Shown: positions 9,438 to 17,851 of the stretch, in pieces
How the letters are laid out: every line of letters starts with the position of its first letter
Position numbering within the stretch: the first letter of the stretch is position 1
Origin: Hungatella hathewayi
Lineage (GTDB): Bacteria > Bacillota > Clostridia > Lachnospirales > Lachnospiraceae
Length of the DNA stretch: 64,000 nt
Assembly (NCBI GenBank): GCA_025149285.1
Contig: CP102274.1
Location: 516,501 to 580,500 of the forward strand
Direction of reading: 5' to 3'
Position numbers and translations under genes: made by a program
Notes under the pieces: generated by a model
Told to the model about the DNA's origin: nothing
The model's database searches: none
The model's input: the letters and a program-made list of their open reading frames with translations, nothing else

Positions 9438-10091
9438 ATGGCAAAGAGAGAGACGAAAGCGGAGTTTAAAGCGCGTGTAGATCATGTGCTGGCAGCTCTT
9501 GATCAGGAATATGGAACGGAGTACGTCTGCTACTTAAACCACGAGACCCCATGGCAGCTGCTGATTGCAGTGATCATGAGCGCACAGTGTACGGATGCCA
9601 GGGTGAATATCGTGACGGCGGACTTATTCAAAAAGTATGACTCCATCGAAAAGTTTGCAAATGCAGATTTAAAGGAGCTGGAAAAGGATATCCACTCCAT
9701 CGGGTTTTACCACATGAAGGCGAAGAATATTATTTCCTGCTGTCAGGGGCTGCTGGAACGGTTTGGCGGCCAGGTTCCGCGGACCATCGAGGAACTGACC
9801 AGTCTGGCCGGCGTCGGGAGAAAGACGGCCAATGTCATCCGGGGAAATATCTACCATGAGCCAAGTATCGTGGTGGATACCCATGTAAAGCGGATCTCCA
9901 GAAAGCTGGGATTTGCGAAGGCGGAGGATCCGGAGAAGATTGAGATGGAGCTTATGAAGGTGCTTCCCAAAGAACACTGGATCCTCTGGAATATCCAGAT
10001 TATCACGCTGGGGCGGAGCATCTGTTTTGCGCGAAGCCCGAAGTGTAAAGAATGCTTCCTTCGGGAGTACTGCCCGAGTGCGGAGCAGTAG
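9438..10091 (+). CDS. nth: endonuclease III
   Basis: A 217-aa DNA glycosylase/AP lyase that removes oxidised pyrimidines. The helix-hairpin-helix LAGVGRKTANVI carries the catalytic lysine, VVDTHVKRIS carries the catalytic aspartate, and the C-terminus holds the 4Fe-4S ligands in the C-x6-C-x2-C-x5-C pattern (CFARSPKCKECFLREYC). The length is typical. It sits 18 bp after the radical SAM gene and 9 bp before an exonuclease gene, so it is likely mid-operon. Confidence 0.95.
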   Translation: MAKRETKAEFKARVDHVLAALDQEYGTEYVCYLNHETPWQLLIAVIMSAQCTDARVNIVTADLFKKYDSIEKFANADLKELEKDIHSIGFYHMKAKNIISCCQGLLERFGGQVPRTIEELTSLAGVGRKTANVIRGNIYHEPSIVVDTHVKRISRKLGFAKAEDPEKIEMELMKVLPKEHWILWNIQIITLGRSICFARSPKCKECFLREYCPSAEQ

Positions 10092-10100
10092 GGGGAGCAG

Positions 10101-10808
10101 ATGGTAAATTCCTATGTTGCGGTGGACTTGGAGACGACAGGGCTGGATCCCAAACGGGACAAAATTATTGAAATAGGAGCTGTGCGGATTGAGGCTGGCG
10201 AAATCACGGCTGAATTTGAGTCGTTTGTAAATCCGTACCGCATGCTGGAGGCGAAGACGAGAACACTCACCGGAATCCGTGACCAGGATGTCGTTCATGC
10301 GCCGGGGATTGAGGAAGTGCTTCCCGTTTTTTTAAACTTTGCGGGGGAACTGCCGCTTCTGGGGCACAGGATTATCTTTGACTACAGCTTTTTAAAGCGG
10401 GCGGCGGTCAATCAGGGGGAATCGTTTTCAAGAGCGGGAATCGATACGCTGACACTTGCCCGGCTGTTTATGCCGGCGGAAGAGAGGAAGAATTTAAAGG
10501 CGGCCTGCGGCTGGTTTGGGATCGATCAGAGAGAAACACACCGCGCCATGGCCGACGCGGTTGCAGCGCACCAGCTTTATCAGGCGATGAAAAAGAGATA
10601 TGGAAAGGAACGCCCAGATGCATTTTCCGAAAAAAATCTTATTTATAAGGTAAAAAAGGAGCAGCCGGCCTCAAAAAGGCAAAAAGAACACTTGCAGGAT
10701 TTAATAAAATATCATAAAATAGGCTTAACTGTGCAAATTGACCACTTAACCCGCAATGAAATCTCCAGAATTACGGATAAAATCATAGCACAGTATGGAA
10801 GAATATGA
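10101..10808 (+). CDS. DnaQ-like 3'-5' exonuclease (DEDDh)
   Basis: A 235-aa protein whose first 170 residues form an RNase H-like exonuclease domain with all DEDDh motifs: AVDLETTGLD (Exo I, D and E), GHRIIFDYSFL (Exo II, D) and THRAMADAVA (Exo III, H and D). The C-terminal 65 residues (from about 170) are lysine-rich and end in a small helical segment that may bind nucleic acid. Likely role is DNA proofreading or repair; its place directly behind nth supports repair. GGGGAG lies only three bases before the ATG. Confidence 0.88.
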   Translation: MVNSYVAVDLETTGLDPKRDKIIEIGAVRIEAGEITAEFESFVNPYRMLEAKTRTLTGIRDQDVVHAPGIEEVLPVFLNFAGELPLLGHRIIFDYSFLKRAAVNQGESFSRAGIDTLTLARLFMPAEERKNLKAACGWFGIDQRETHRAMADAVAAHQLYQAMKKRYGKERPDAFSEKNLIYKVKKEQPASKRQKEHLQDLIKYHKIGLTVQIDHLTRNEISRITDKIIAQYGRI

Positions 10809-10822
10809 GAGAGGTGAATATC

Positions 10823-10933
10823 ATGATTAACTTTAACGATAAAAAAAACAGGAAGGTCGTTTCCATAGTTCTTATCGCAGTGGTAATTCTGCTGATCGTA
10901 GCTATGGTACTGCCGATGATGATGATCCGCTAG
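10823..10933 (+). CDS. 36-aa single-span membrane protein
   Basis: A short frame with a good ribosome site (GAGAGGTG) starts at ATG 10823. The first 12 residues are polar and basic (MINFNDKKNRKVV), followed by a hydrophobic span (SIVLIAVVILLIVAMVLP) and a Met-rich tail ending in Arg. Predicted orientation is N-in by the positive-inside rule. It fills the whole gap between the exonuclease and the VanW gene on the same strand, which argues that it is real. No family recognised; it could be a membrane-stabilising or regulatory micro-protein. Confidence 0.6.
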   Translation: MINFNDKKNRKVVSIVLIAVVILLIVAMVLPMMMIR

Positions 10934-10977
10934 AAGAGGAAAGCGGCAGGCAGCAACTTGAAAATTGAGGAATGATT

Positions 10978-12528
10978 ATGAAAAACGAAAACTTGGCAGC
11001 AGGCCTTGCTGCTGTGGTGCTGGCGGTGGGGCTGACACTGGCCGTTCCGGCACCGGCGCGGGCCGATACCCTTCCGGACGGACTCTATGTAGGAGAATAC
11101 AGTCTGGGAGGAATGACAGAAGAAGAAGCCGGCGAAAAGATTCAAAGTCTGGTAGGCGAGATGGAGAATCAAAAGATTACGCTGGTCGTGGATGGAGAGT
11201 CCGTGGAAACTACGGCGAAGGAACTGGGCTTTCACTGGTCCAATACCGACGCGGTAAACCAGGCGGCAGCTTCCGTAACGGGAGGGAATTTAATCCATCG
11301 ATATTTAAACTTGAAAGACATCGAACATAACCATGTCGTCATACCATTGGAGACCGCTTTCGATGATGGTAAGGTGGCGGCATTCGTAGAGGAGAAATGT
11401 GCTTCTGTCGTAGCAGAGCCAAAGGATGCGTCGATCACGAGAGAGAATGGTGCGTTTGTCATCACTCCCGCCGTGGTTGGAAAGAGTGTTGATGTGGGAG
11501 CCACGAAAGCGGCTCTTGATGAGGCGATTTCAGGCGGACTTAAGGAACCGGTGACCGTGACTGCTGCAGTGGCTGATGCTCAGCCTGCCATTACAACGGA
11601 GGCGCTGTCAACCATTCAGGATGTGCTGGGAACCTTTTCCACGGATTTCTCCAGCAGCGGTAACTCCCGGGCAACCAATTTACGGGTGGGTGCGGGTAAG
11701 ATCAACGGCCATGTGCTGATGCCGGGAGAGACGCTCTCCGGTTACGAATGCATGCATCCGTTTACAACAGCCAACGGTTACGCCACTGCCGCCGCCTATG
11801 AGAATGGCCAGGTGGTGGACAGTGTGGGAGGCGGCGTATGCCAGATATCCACGACGCTTTACAACGCGTCTCTCCGCGCAGAACTGGAGATTACGCAGAG
11901 ACAGAACCACTCGATGATCGTTACGTACGTGAAACCCTCGGAAGACGCGGCGATCGCCGGTACTTATAAGGATTTAAAGATTACGAACAATTACAGCACT
12001 CCCATCTATGTGGAAGGCTATACGTCAGGCAAAACACTGACCTTTACCATTTACGGGAAAGAGACGAGACCCGCCAACCGGACATTTAAGTTTGTGTCGG
12101 AAACGCTGGCGACGATGGATCCGGGACCGCCGAAGGAAGAGGTGGATCCATCCATGGAGCCGGGTACCAGAAAGCAGGTTCAGTCAGCTCACAGGGGATA
12201 TAAGTCCAGACTGTGGAAGTACGTCTATATCGACGGAGTGGAGCAGAGCAAAGAGATTCTGCATACAGACACATACAACGCCTCCAAGGCGATTGTGAAG
12301 GTCGGACCGGCCGCTCCTGCAGTAACCGTACCGCTTCCGGAGGAGACGACTGCTCCTGTGGAGACTCAGCCGGCCGAGTCGTCGCCGGTGGAAGGGGAGA
12401 ACGGAGGACCGGGTGTGACTCTGCCGGAGGCAGCGGCACCGGAACCTGCTCCGGCTCCGGAGCCCGAAGCACCTGCCGTGTCTCCTGTACCGGCGCCTGA
12501 AGCAGCCGGTGCGGCACCTGCCGTGTAA
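10978..12528 (+). CDS. VanW-family exported protein with peptidoglycan-binding-like domain
   Basis: A 516-aa exported protein with a signal peptide (about 1-26, ending near ARA). It has a YoaR-type PG_4 module introduced by YSLGGMTEEEAGEKI, a second such region, and a VanW domain (about 225-360) containing the conserved GKINGHVLMPGETLS, VGGGVCQISTTLYNASL and NNYSTPIYVEGY. A Pro/Ala/Glu-rich tail of about 75 residues follows. ATG 10978 is preferred over 10972 because GAGG is then seven bases upstream. VanW domains occur beside glycopeptide-resistance genes and in cell-wall proteins, but the reaction is unknown. No van ligase genes are nearby. Confidence 0.88.
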   Translation: MKNENLAAGLAAVVLAVGLTLAVPAPARADTLPDGLYVGEYSLGGMTEEEAGEKIQSLVGEMENQKITLVVDGESVETTAKELGFHWSNTDAVNQAAASVTGGNLIHRYLNLKDIEHNHVVIPLETAFDDGKVAAFVEEKCASVVAEPKDASITRENGAFVITPAVVGKSVDVGATKAALDEAISGGLKEPVTVTAAVADAQPAITTEALSTIQDVLGTFSTDFSSSGNSRATNLRVGAGKINGHVLMPGETLSGYECMHPFTTANGYATAAAYENGQVVDSVGGGVCQISTTLYNASLRAELEITQRQNHSMIVTYVKPSEDAAIAGTYKDLKITNNYSTPIYVEGYTSGKTLTFTIYGKETRPANRTFKFVSETLATMDPGPPKEEVDPSMEPGTRKQVQSAHRGYKSRLWKYVYIDGVEQSKEILHTDTYNASKAIVKVGPAAPAVTVPLPEETTAPVETQPAESSPVEGENGGPGVTLPEAAAPEPAPAPEPEAPAVSPVPAPEAAGAAPAV

Positions 12529-12540
12529 TGGGAGTCAGGC

Positions 12541-13104
12541 ATGAGGAAGATTGAAAGAGAGAATACCGGCCGTATGGAGCCGGGACAGAATCTGGTTGTG
12601 GCAGGATATGCGGGATACGCCGGCACGGTGGAGATTGTGAGGCAGAAGCACGGAGAACTGCTTACATGGTTTACGGAAAGCTATTTAGACCGGATTATGG
12701 AAAATGAAGATGGAACACTGAGTGGGAATCTGGAACGGTGGAAGGCATTTGGAGCCACGGAGTGTGAACCGGCAGGGGAGGGCGGAATACTTTCCGCCCT
12801 CTGGAATTTATCCGGGGCATACATGACGGGCATCGAATTTTCGCTGCGCCAGATTCCTGTCAAACAGGAGACAATCGAAGTGTGTGAGCGGTATAATTTG
12901 AACCCATACCGGCTTTATTCAGACGGCTGTCTGCTCTTTGTCACAGACAATGGCGGTGAGATGGTACTGTCCCTGGAACGGGAGGGAATCCATGCTGCGG
13001 TGATTGGACGGGTGACGGAAGGAATTGGAAGAATCATCAGACACGGGGAAAGCACCGGCTATTTAGACCGGCCCGCGGAGGATGAGATTCATAAAGTATT
13101 ATAA
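12541..13104 (+). CDS. stand-alone PurM/HypE-type C-terminal (AIR synthase-related) domain protein
   Basis: A 187-aa protein resembling only the C-terminal half of AIR synthase-related proteins such as HypE, SelD and PurM. Recognisable family features are GGILSALWNLS, a LRQIPVKQETIEVCERYNLNPYRL-like stretch (about 108-130), SDGCLLFVT and the closing AAVIGRVTEG. The N-terminal ATP-binding domain is absent and replaced by about 60 residues beginning with MRKIERENTGRMEPGQ. No hyp or sel gene is near. Either a decayed enzyme or a small-molecule-binding or regulatory stand-alone domain. It starts 12 bp after the VanW gene. Confidence 0.7.
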   Translation: MRKIERENTGRMEPGQNLVVAGYAGYAGTVEIVRQKHGELLTWFTESYLDRIMENEDGTLSGNLERWKAFGATECEPAGEGGILSALWNLSGAYMTGIEFSLRQIPVKQETIEVCERYNLNPYRLYSDGCLLFVTDNGGEMVLSLEREGIHAAVIGRVTEGIGRIIRHGESTGYLDRPAEDEIHKVL

Positions 13105-13145
13105 GCAGTCATGATAATCAATCATTTTAATCAGGAGGTAAGGTT

Positions 13146-13628
13146 ATGAGAGAAAAGATATTGGCGGTTATTGAAAAAAACAGCAGAATCGACTTAAAAG
13201 ATCTGGCGGTTCTTCTGGGGGAAAGTGAGGCTGCGGTCGCCAATGAGATCGCCGAGATGGAAAAAGAGCATATCATCTGCGGATACCATACCCTGATTAA
13301 CTGGGATAATACCAGTGATGAAAAAGTGGTTGCCTTAATCGAAGTGAAGGTAACGCCTCAGAGAGGCATGGGATTCGATAAGATCGCGGAGCGCATCTAC
13401 CAGTACAGTGAGGTGGAGGCGGTCTATCTGATGTCAGGCGCGTATGACTTTACCGTATTTATTGAGGGAAGAACCATGAGACAGGTGGCACAGTTCGTCT
13501 CGGAGAAGCTCTCCCCGATGGAATCGGTATTAAGCACAGCAACTCACTTTGTACTTAAAAAGTACAAGGACCATGGCACCGTACTCGCTGAAGAGACGCA
13601 GGATGAAAGGATGTTGATTACCCCGTGA
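13146..13628 (+). CDS. Lrp/AsnC-family transcriptional regulator
   Basis: A 160-aa regulator with an N-terminal winged helix (about 1-60, LLGESEAAVANEIAEMEKEHII) and a C-terminal RAM (Lrp-type effector) domain (about 65-145, including AVYLMSGAYDFTVFIEG). AGGAGG is well placed before ATG 13146. It overlaps the aminotransferase start by four bases (GTGA), so the two are translationally coupled. The likely role is amino-acid-responsive control of the aminotransferase or its pathway. Confidence 0.92.
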   Translation: MREKILAVIEKNSRIDLKDLAVLLGESEAAVANEIAEMEKEHIICGYHTLINWDNTSDEKVVALIEVKVTPQRGMGFDKIAERIYQYSEVEAVYLMSGAYDFTVFIEGRTMRQVAQFVSEKLSPMESVLSTATHFVLKKYKDHGTVLAEETQDERMLITP

Positions 13629-14794
13629 GAAATCCATTATCAGAAAGAATCGTAGAGATTCCGCCATCAGGAATCCGTAAATTTTTTGACATTGTAAGCG
13701 AAATGAAGGACGCGATCTCCCTGGGCGTTGGTGAACCGGATTTTGAGACCCCATGGCATATCCGGGAAGAAGGAATATATTCACTGGAAAAGGGACGGAC
13801 GTTCTACACGTCCAACGCCGGGCTGAGAGAATTAAAGGTTGAGATTTCCAACTATTTAAAACGGCGTTTTCATGTTACATACGATCCGGATCATGAAGTG
13901 ATGGTGACGGTAGGCGGAAGTGAGGCCATTGACGTGGCCCTGCGTGCCATGCTGGATCCTGGCGACGAAGTGCTGATTCCCCAGCCGTGTTTCGTCTCCT
14001 ATGTACCGTGCACCATTCTGGCCAATGGTGTCCCTGTTCCGATTCCGCTGGAGGAAAAAGACAACTTTAAGCTGACAAAGGAAAAACTGCTTCAGTATAT
14101 CACACCGAAGTCGAAAATCCTTGTTCTGCCATTCCCGAACAATCCGACGGGGGCGGTCATGACCGCGGAAGAGCTGGCGGTTATCGCGGAAATCGTGGTC
14201 GAAAAGGATCTGTTTGTCCTGACAGATGAGATCTACGGGGAACTGACGTACGGGATGGAGCATACCACCATCGCTTCCTTCCCTGGCCTGAAGGAGCGTA
14301 CTGTGCTGATTAACGGTTTCTCCAAGGCGTATGCCATGACCGGCTGGCGTCTCGGCTATCTGGCCGCTCCGGCAGTGATTCTGGAGCAGATGCTGAAGAT
14401 TCACCAGTTTGCCATCATGTGTGCGCCCACCACCAGTCAGTACGCTGCGGTTGCGGCACTTCGGGACGGAGATAAGGACGTGCAGATGATGAGAGAGTCA
14501 TACGACCAGAGACGCCGTTTCCTTATGAATGCATTTCAGGAGATGGGACTGGAGTGTTTTGAACCCAACGGTGCATTTTACGCATTCCCCAGCATCAAAC
14601 GCTTCGGTATGACCTCCGATGAGTTCGCTACAAGGCTTCTTCAGGAGGAGAAGGTGGCTGTCGTTCCCGGAACGGCTTTCGGCGACTGCGGAGAGGGATA
14701 TCTGCGTGTCTCCTACGCATATTCCCTAAAGAGCTTAAAAGAGGCGCTGGGACGTATGGAACGCTTTGTTAAGAGATTGGATGGAAAGGCATAG
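13625..14794 (+). CDS. PLP-dependent class I/II aminotransferase
   Basis: A 389-aa fold-type I aminotransferase. The PLP lysine is in NGFSKAYAMTGWRLGY. FPNNPTGAV (Asn), DEIYGELTY (Asp and Tyr) and the C-terminal YLRVSYAYS (substrate-carboxylate Arg) are all intact. It begins at a GTG that overlaps the Lrp gene stop. It resembles aspartate/aromatic or methionine/alanine aminotransferases of the AspB/PatA group; exact specificity is not readable. Pairing with an Lrp regulator is common in Clostridia. Confidence 0.92.
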   Translation: MRNPLSERIVEIPPSGIRKFFDIVSEMKDAISLGVGEPDFETPWHIREEGIYSLEKGRTFYTSNAGLRELKVEISNYLKRRFHVTYDPDHEVMVTVGGSEAIDVALRAMLDPGDEVLIPQPCFVSYVPCTILANGVPVPIPLEEKDNFKLTKEKLLQYITPKSKILVLPFPNNPTGAVMTAEELAVIAEIVVEKDLFVLTDEIYGELTYGMEHTTIASFPGLKERTVLINGFSKAYAMTGWRLGYLAAPAVILEQMLKIHQFAIMCAPTTSQYAAVAALRDGDKDVQMMRESYDQRRRFLMNAFQEMGLECFEPNGAFYAFPSIKRFGMTSDEFATRLLQEEKVAVVPGTAFGDCGEGYLRVSYAYSLKSLKEALGRMERFVKRLDGKA

Positions 14795-14802
14795 AACACG
14801 AT

Positions 14803-15297
14803 ATGAATGTTGTATTACTGGAACCGGAGATGCCGGCCAATACCGGCAATATCGGAAGAACCTGTGTGGCGACGGGGACGAAGCTTCATCTCATCGAGCC
14901 GTTGGGGTTCAGACTGAATGACAAGCTGATCAAGAGGGCCGGACTGGATTACTGGGATAAGCTGGATGTGACGGTTTACTGCGATTACCAGGATTTCCTG
15001 GAGCGGAATCCCGGAGCAAAGATTTATATGGCTACGACCAAGGGGCTGAAGGTATATTCTGACGTGGAGTATGAACCGGACTGCTTCCTGATGTTCGGAA
15101 AGGAGAGCGCCGGTATTCCGGAGGAGATTCTCCTGGAGAATCAGGAGCAGTGTGTGAGAATCCCCATGTGGGGAGATATCCGCTCGCTGAATCTGTCCAA
15201 CTCCGTGTCGATTGTACTGTATGAGGCACTCAGACAGAACGGGTTTGAGAAGATGACCATGCAGGGACAGCTGCACCATCTGCACTGGAAAGAATAG
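14803..15297 (+). CDS. trmL: tRNA (cytidine(34)-2'-O)-methyltransferase
   Basis: A 164-aa SPOUT methyltransferase that 2'-O-methylates the wobble base of tRNA-Leu. Motifs: EPEMPANTGNIGRTC at the N-terminus, FGKESAGIPEEIL (SAM loop) and the knot segment RIPMWGDIRSLNLSNSVSIV, with Asn-Leu-Ser-Asn typical of TrmL. The length equals the family. It starts 8 bp after the aminotransferase and is the last gene before a terminator. Confidence 0.94.
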   Translation: MNVVLLEPEMPANTGNIGRTCVATGTKLHLIEPLGFRLNDKLIKRAGLDYWDKLDVTVYCDYQDFLERNPGAKIYMATTKGLKVYSDVEYEPDCFLMFGKESAGIPEEILLENQEQCVRIPMWGDIRSLNLSNSVSIVLYEALRQNGFEKMTMQGQLHHLHWKE

Positions 15298-15309
15298 GCA
15301 GGAATAAGG

Positions 15310-15351
15310 AAGGCGGAACGATTGATGATATTATCGTTCCGCCTTCTTTTT
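15310..15351. terminator. rho-independent terminator after trmL
   Basis: A 13-bp perfect stem (AAGGCGGAACGAT / ATCGTTCCGCCTT) with a 10-base loop, followed by CTTTTT. It lies between convergent trmL and a sensor kinase gene and may serve both. Confidence 0.9.
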
Positions 15352-15390
15352 AAATAAAGATTCTTTCTGAAATTTAATAATAGTAATACA

Positions 15391-16797
15391 TTAAAGATTG
15401 GTGGATTTGGGAAGGCTGAAAATAAATTCTGTCCCCACACCCTCGGTACTGACCACATCGATATTCTCCCCATGGGATTGAATGATCTCCTTCACAATGG
15501 CAAGGCCCAGGCCGGTTCCTTTCTTATCCTTTCCACGAGACAAATCTGATTTATAAAACCGTTCCCATATCTTCTTGATACTGTCCTTCGGGATTCCGAT
15601 TCCGGTGTCTTTCACGGAGATGAATATTTTTTCATATTTTCCGGAAGCCTGAATGTAAATGGTCGAATCGTGATGGCTGAATTTGATGGCGTTGTCGATC
15701 AGATTGTACATTACCTGCTGAATCTTTCCCAGATCGGCGTAGACCATCTGAATATTGTTGGAGAAGGTCAGATCAAAATTGATGTTTTTCTCCTCGCACG
15801 TTCCCTCGAAGGAAGCCGCCGTGTCCTTAATCACCCGGTTGATATCAAAATTCGTGCGGTTTAAATATCCCTTGCTGTCCAGTGTGTTCAGCGTCAGCAT
15901 CCCCTGTGTCAGCTTGTTCAGCCGTTCGGTCTCTGTGATTACCCGCGTCAAGTACTTTTCATACATTTCCGGAGGGATCGTTCCATCCAGAATGGCCTCA
16001 AGGTACCCCTTGATAGAGGTCAGGGGAGAGCGGAAATCGTGGGACACGTTAGCGATAAACGTCTTCTGGTACTCTTCCATCTTGTTCAGTTCGTCTGACA
16101 TGTAATTTAAGGTAGCCGCCAGATATCCCATCTCATCTCTGGTATTAACATCGATATGATGGGTCAGGTTCCCCTGCGCGTATTCGTTTGCTCCTGCTGT
16201 GATTTTTTTCAGCGGAAAGTAAACGGTTTTTGTAAAGACGAGAAGGATAATCAGGGAAAAACCGAATACGACGGCCAGCGTAAGGTATACAATATTTAAA
16301 ATACCATCTCTTGTGTTCTGCAGGACGGACAGGGGCATGTGGATGACGACATAGCCGTAAGTCGTGTAATTCCCGGTGATGGGTGCATGGACGCTCAATA
16401 CATCATAAGTGAACTGGTCATAGAAGGTACCGATGGTATATGATTTATTGCCCGCCGCTGTTGGATCGAAGCGGTCAATGACCCGTCCGGTCCTCTCTGA
16501 CTGGTCGCTGTCTACCACGATCTTTCCCTGACGGTCGATGATCCAGATCTGGGAGTGAAGGTAGTGGGCGGTTCCTACCAGCTGGGGATAGGAGGAGATC
16601 AGATCCATATCTTTTCCATGGTACATGCCGCTGTAGGTGGAGGCAACCTGATTGGCTTCGTCGTACAGCAAATCTGCCTGCTCACGGATTAAGTATCGCT
16701 CTGTCATTCGGGAAGACAGGGTTGCGATGGAAGCGAACCCTAAAAGGCCGAAGACCAGGTAGCCGAGAATAAACTTGTAATAAAGGGAATGAGTCAT
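15391..16797 (-). CDS. sensor histidine kinase (HAMP, HisKA, HATPase)
   Basis: A 468-aa membrane kinase: TM1 about 8-28, an extracellular sensor region about 30-165, TM2 about 168-190, HAMP about 190-243, HisKA with the H-box FIANVSHDFRSPLTSIKGY, and HATPase_c with the N-box NLIDNAIKFS, G1 DTGIGIP and G2 GTGLGLAIV. GGAGA precedes the ATG at a good distance. Its likely partner is the OmpR-type regulator at 17852-18562, but a lipoprotein gene, a terminator and a DnaA-box region separate them, so the pairing is inference. Domain order resembles PhoR/WalK-type kinases. Confidence 0.93.
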   Translation of the reverse strand: MTHSLYYKFILGYLVFGLLGFASIATLSSRMTERYLIREQADLLYDEANQVASTYSGMYHGKDMDLISSYPQLVGTAHYLHSQIWIIDRQGKIVVDSDQSERTGRVIDRFDPTAAGNKSYTIGTFYDQFTYDVLSVHAPITGNYTTYGYVVIHMPLSVLQNTRDGILNIVYLTLAVVFGFSLIILLVFTKTVYFPLKKITAGANEYAQGNLTHHIDVNTRDEMGYLAATLNYMSDELNKMEEYQKTFIANVSHDFRSPLTSIKGYLEAILDGTIPPEMYEKYLTRVITETERLNKLTQGMLTLNTLDSKGYLNRTNFDINRVIKDTAASFEGTCEEKNINFDLTFSNNIQMVYADLGKIQQVMYNLIDNAIKFSHHDSTIYIQASGKYEKIFISVKDTGIGIPKDSIKKIWERFYKSDLSRGKDKKGTGLGLAIVKEIIQSHGENIDVVSTEGVGTEFIFSLPKSTNL

Positions 16798-16993
16798 TGT
16801 GATTCTCCATTTTCATTGATCTGTATGTTCAATCCGCCGGAACGAATGAGGGTGGCGTCCGGTGTTAAATTAAGTATAATACTTTTTGGCGATTAAGTCA
16901 CTACGGATTTTTGAAGGAACCGGATGATCTGAAACGCTTAATGGCAATGAGGGCAGGAGAAGGACCGCAAATCACAGGGATCGCATAAAAGGA

Positions 16994-17034
16994 ATGCTCC
17001 GTCCTTCCGGAAAAGATTCCGGCTGGCGGAGCAT
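16994..17034 (-). terminator. terminator of the small lipoprotein gene
   Basis: Stem ATGCTCCG / CGGAGCAT with a nested inner stem (CCGGAA / TTCCGG). On the minus strand it is followed by TCCTTTTATG. It lies directly downstream of the 17057-17476 gene and upstream of the kinase gene, indicating that they are separately transcribed. Confidence 0.75.
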
Positions 17035-17056
17035 GTCGTGTGTTCTGAAAATCGGT

Positions 17057-17476
17057 TTACTTTGCAGGCTGGATATCGGTGACAATGGTATCAAGATTGT
17101 CCGGTGTGGGTAATCCGTTGGTATAGCTTACTGTTATTTTTTCTCCGGATTTTATGTCTTTATATTTTTCGCTCTGTGTCTCATCCAGAGTAAAGACATA
17201 TGCTTCTTCGTCATCGTCTGCTGCGACGGTAATCATAAAGCCTTTGTTTTCCTCCACAACTCCGGTAACAGTGCCTTCGCCCTCCTGGGAATCTCCGGTG
17301 GAAAGATCAGCAGCATCAGCTTCAGCGGTGCCGGCATCATTCGTTCTGTCGGCGTCGGCGGTAGTTTCCGTCTTTGCAGCAGCAGTTGAAGCAGAGCCCT
17401 CGTTTTTTGCTGAGCATGCAGCCGCGGATACTGTGAATACCAGGATTGCAGCGATGATGAATAATTTCTGTTTCAT
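17057..17476 (-). CDS. small lipoprotein of unknown function
   Basis: A 139-aa protein with a lipoprotein signal (lipobox SAAAC near residue 21), an Ala/Thr/Asp-rich acidic linker (about 22-70), and a compact C-terminal domain of about 70 residues beginning GTVTGVVEENKGFMITV and ending DTIVTDIQPAK, which looks like a small OB/beta-barrel fold. It has its own terminator and lies between a response regulator and a kinase gene. It might be a sensor accessory protein for that kinase; this rests on position only. Confidence 0.75.
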   Translation of the reverse strand: MKQKLFIIAAILVFTVSAAACSAKNEGSASTAAAKTETTADADRTNDAGTAEADAADLSTGDSQEGEGTVTGVVEENKGFMITVAADDDEEAYVFTLDETQSEKYKDIKSGEKITVSYTNGLPTPDNLDTIVTDIQPAK

Positions 17477-17586
17477 AATAATCCTCCATATGTTTTTTAT
17501 TTACAAGGATTAGACGCGGCAGAGACGTAAAAAGTTGCAGAAAATGAAATATGTGTTTTATTCAGTGATTACCATAGCAGGCGGAG

Positions 17587-17711
17587 TTATCCACAATAAT
17601 GTGGAAATGTCTGTGGATTAATTGTTAATATCTGAAAATTGTAAGCTTATGGATGTGGAAGATACAAAAATGGGGATTGAGAGTGTGGATAACGGAAAGA
17701 TGTGTGGATAA
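17587..17711. promoter_or_regulatory. cluster of DnaA boxes
   Basis: Three perfect copies of the DnaA 9-mer TTATCCACA: 17587-17595 on the plus strand, 17684-17692 and 17703-17711 on the minus strand, plus a near match (TAATCCACA) at 17612-17620 on the minus strand. The last two perfect boxes are 19 bp apart start to start, about two helical turns. The surrounding DNA is AT-rich. The 375-bp gap 17477-17851 holds this cluster and the terminator at its right end, with no gene. No dnaA or dnaN is nearby, so an accessory DnaA-binding locus is likelier than the origin. Confidence 0.65.
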
Positions 17712-17765
17712 AGATAAAAATACGGAAAGATAGAGCGATATGAGAAAAAATATGGTAAAATAAAA

Positions 17766-17796
17766 ACATGGGCATCAGGAAATCTGATGCCCATGT
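17766..17796 (-). terminator. terminator of the mutS2-response regulator unit
   Basis: Perfect 12-bp stem CATGGGCATCAG / CTGATGCCCATG with loop GAAAT, extended by one A-T pair. On the minus strand it is followed by TTTTTATTTTA. It closes transcription from the response regulator gene. Confidence 0.92.
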
Positions 17797-17851
17797 ACAG
17801 CTGTATTAACAGATACTTAAAAAGCGTGTTCCGATCCTCTAATATATGGTC

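Noticed and set aside
10978..12528. Vancomycin-resistance cluster (VanW protein, VanR/VanS-like pairs)
   Set aside because: No vanH, D-Ala ligase, vanX or vanY gene is present; VanW-domain proteins and VanR/S-like regulators are common in Clostridia without resistance.
17477..17851. Chromosomal replication origin
   Set aside because: DnaA boxes are present, but dnaA, dnaN, recF, gyrB, rpmH and the like are absent, so the standard oriC context is missing.
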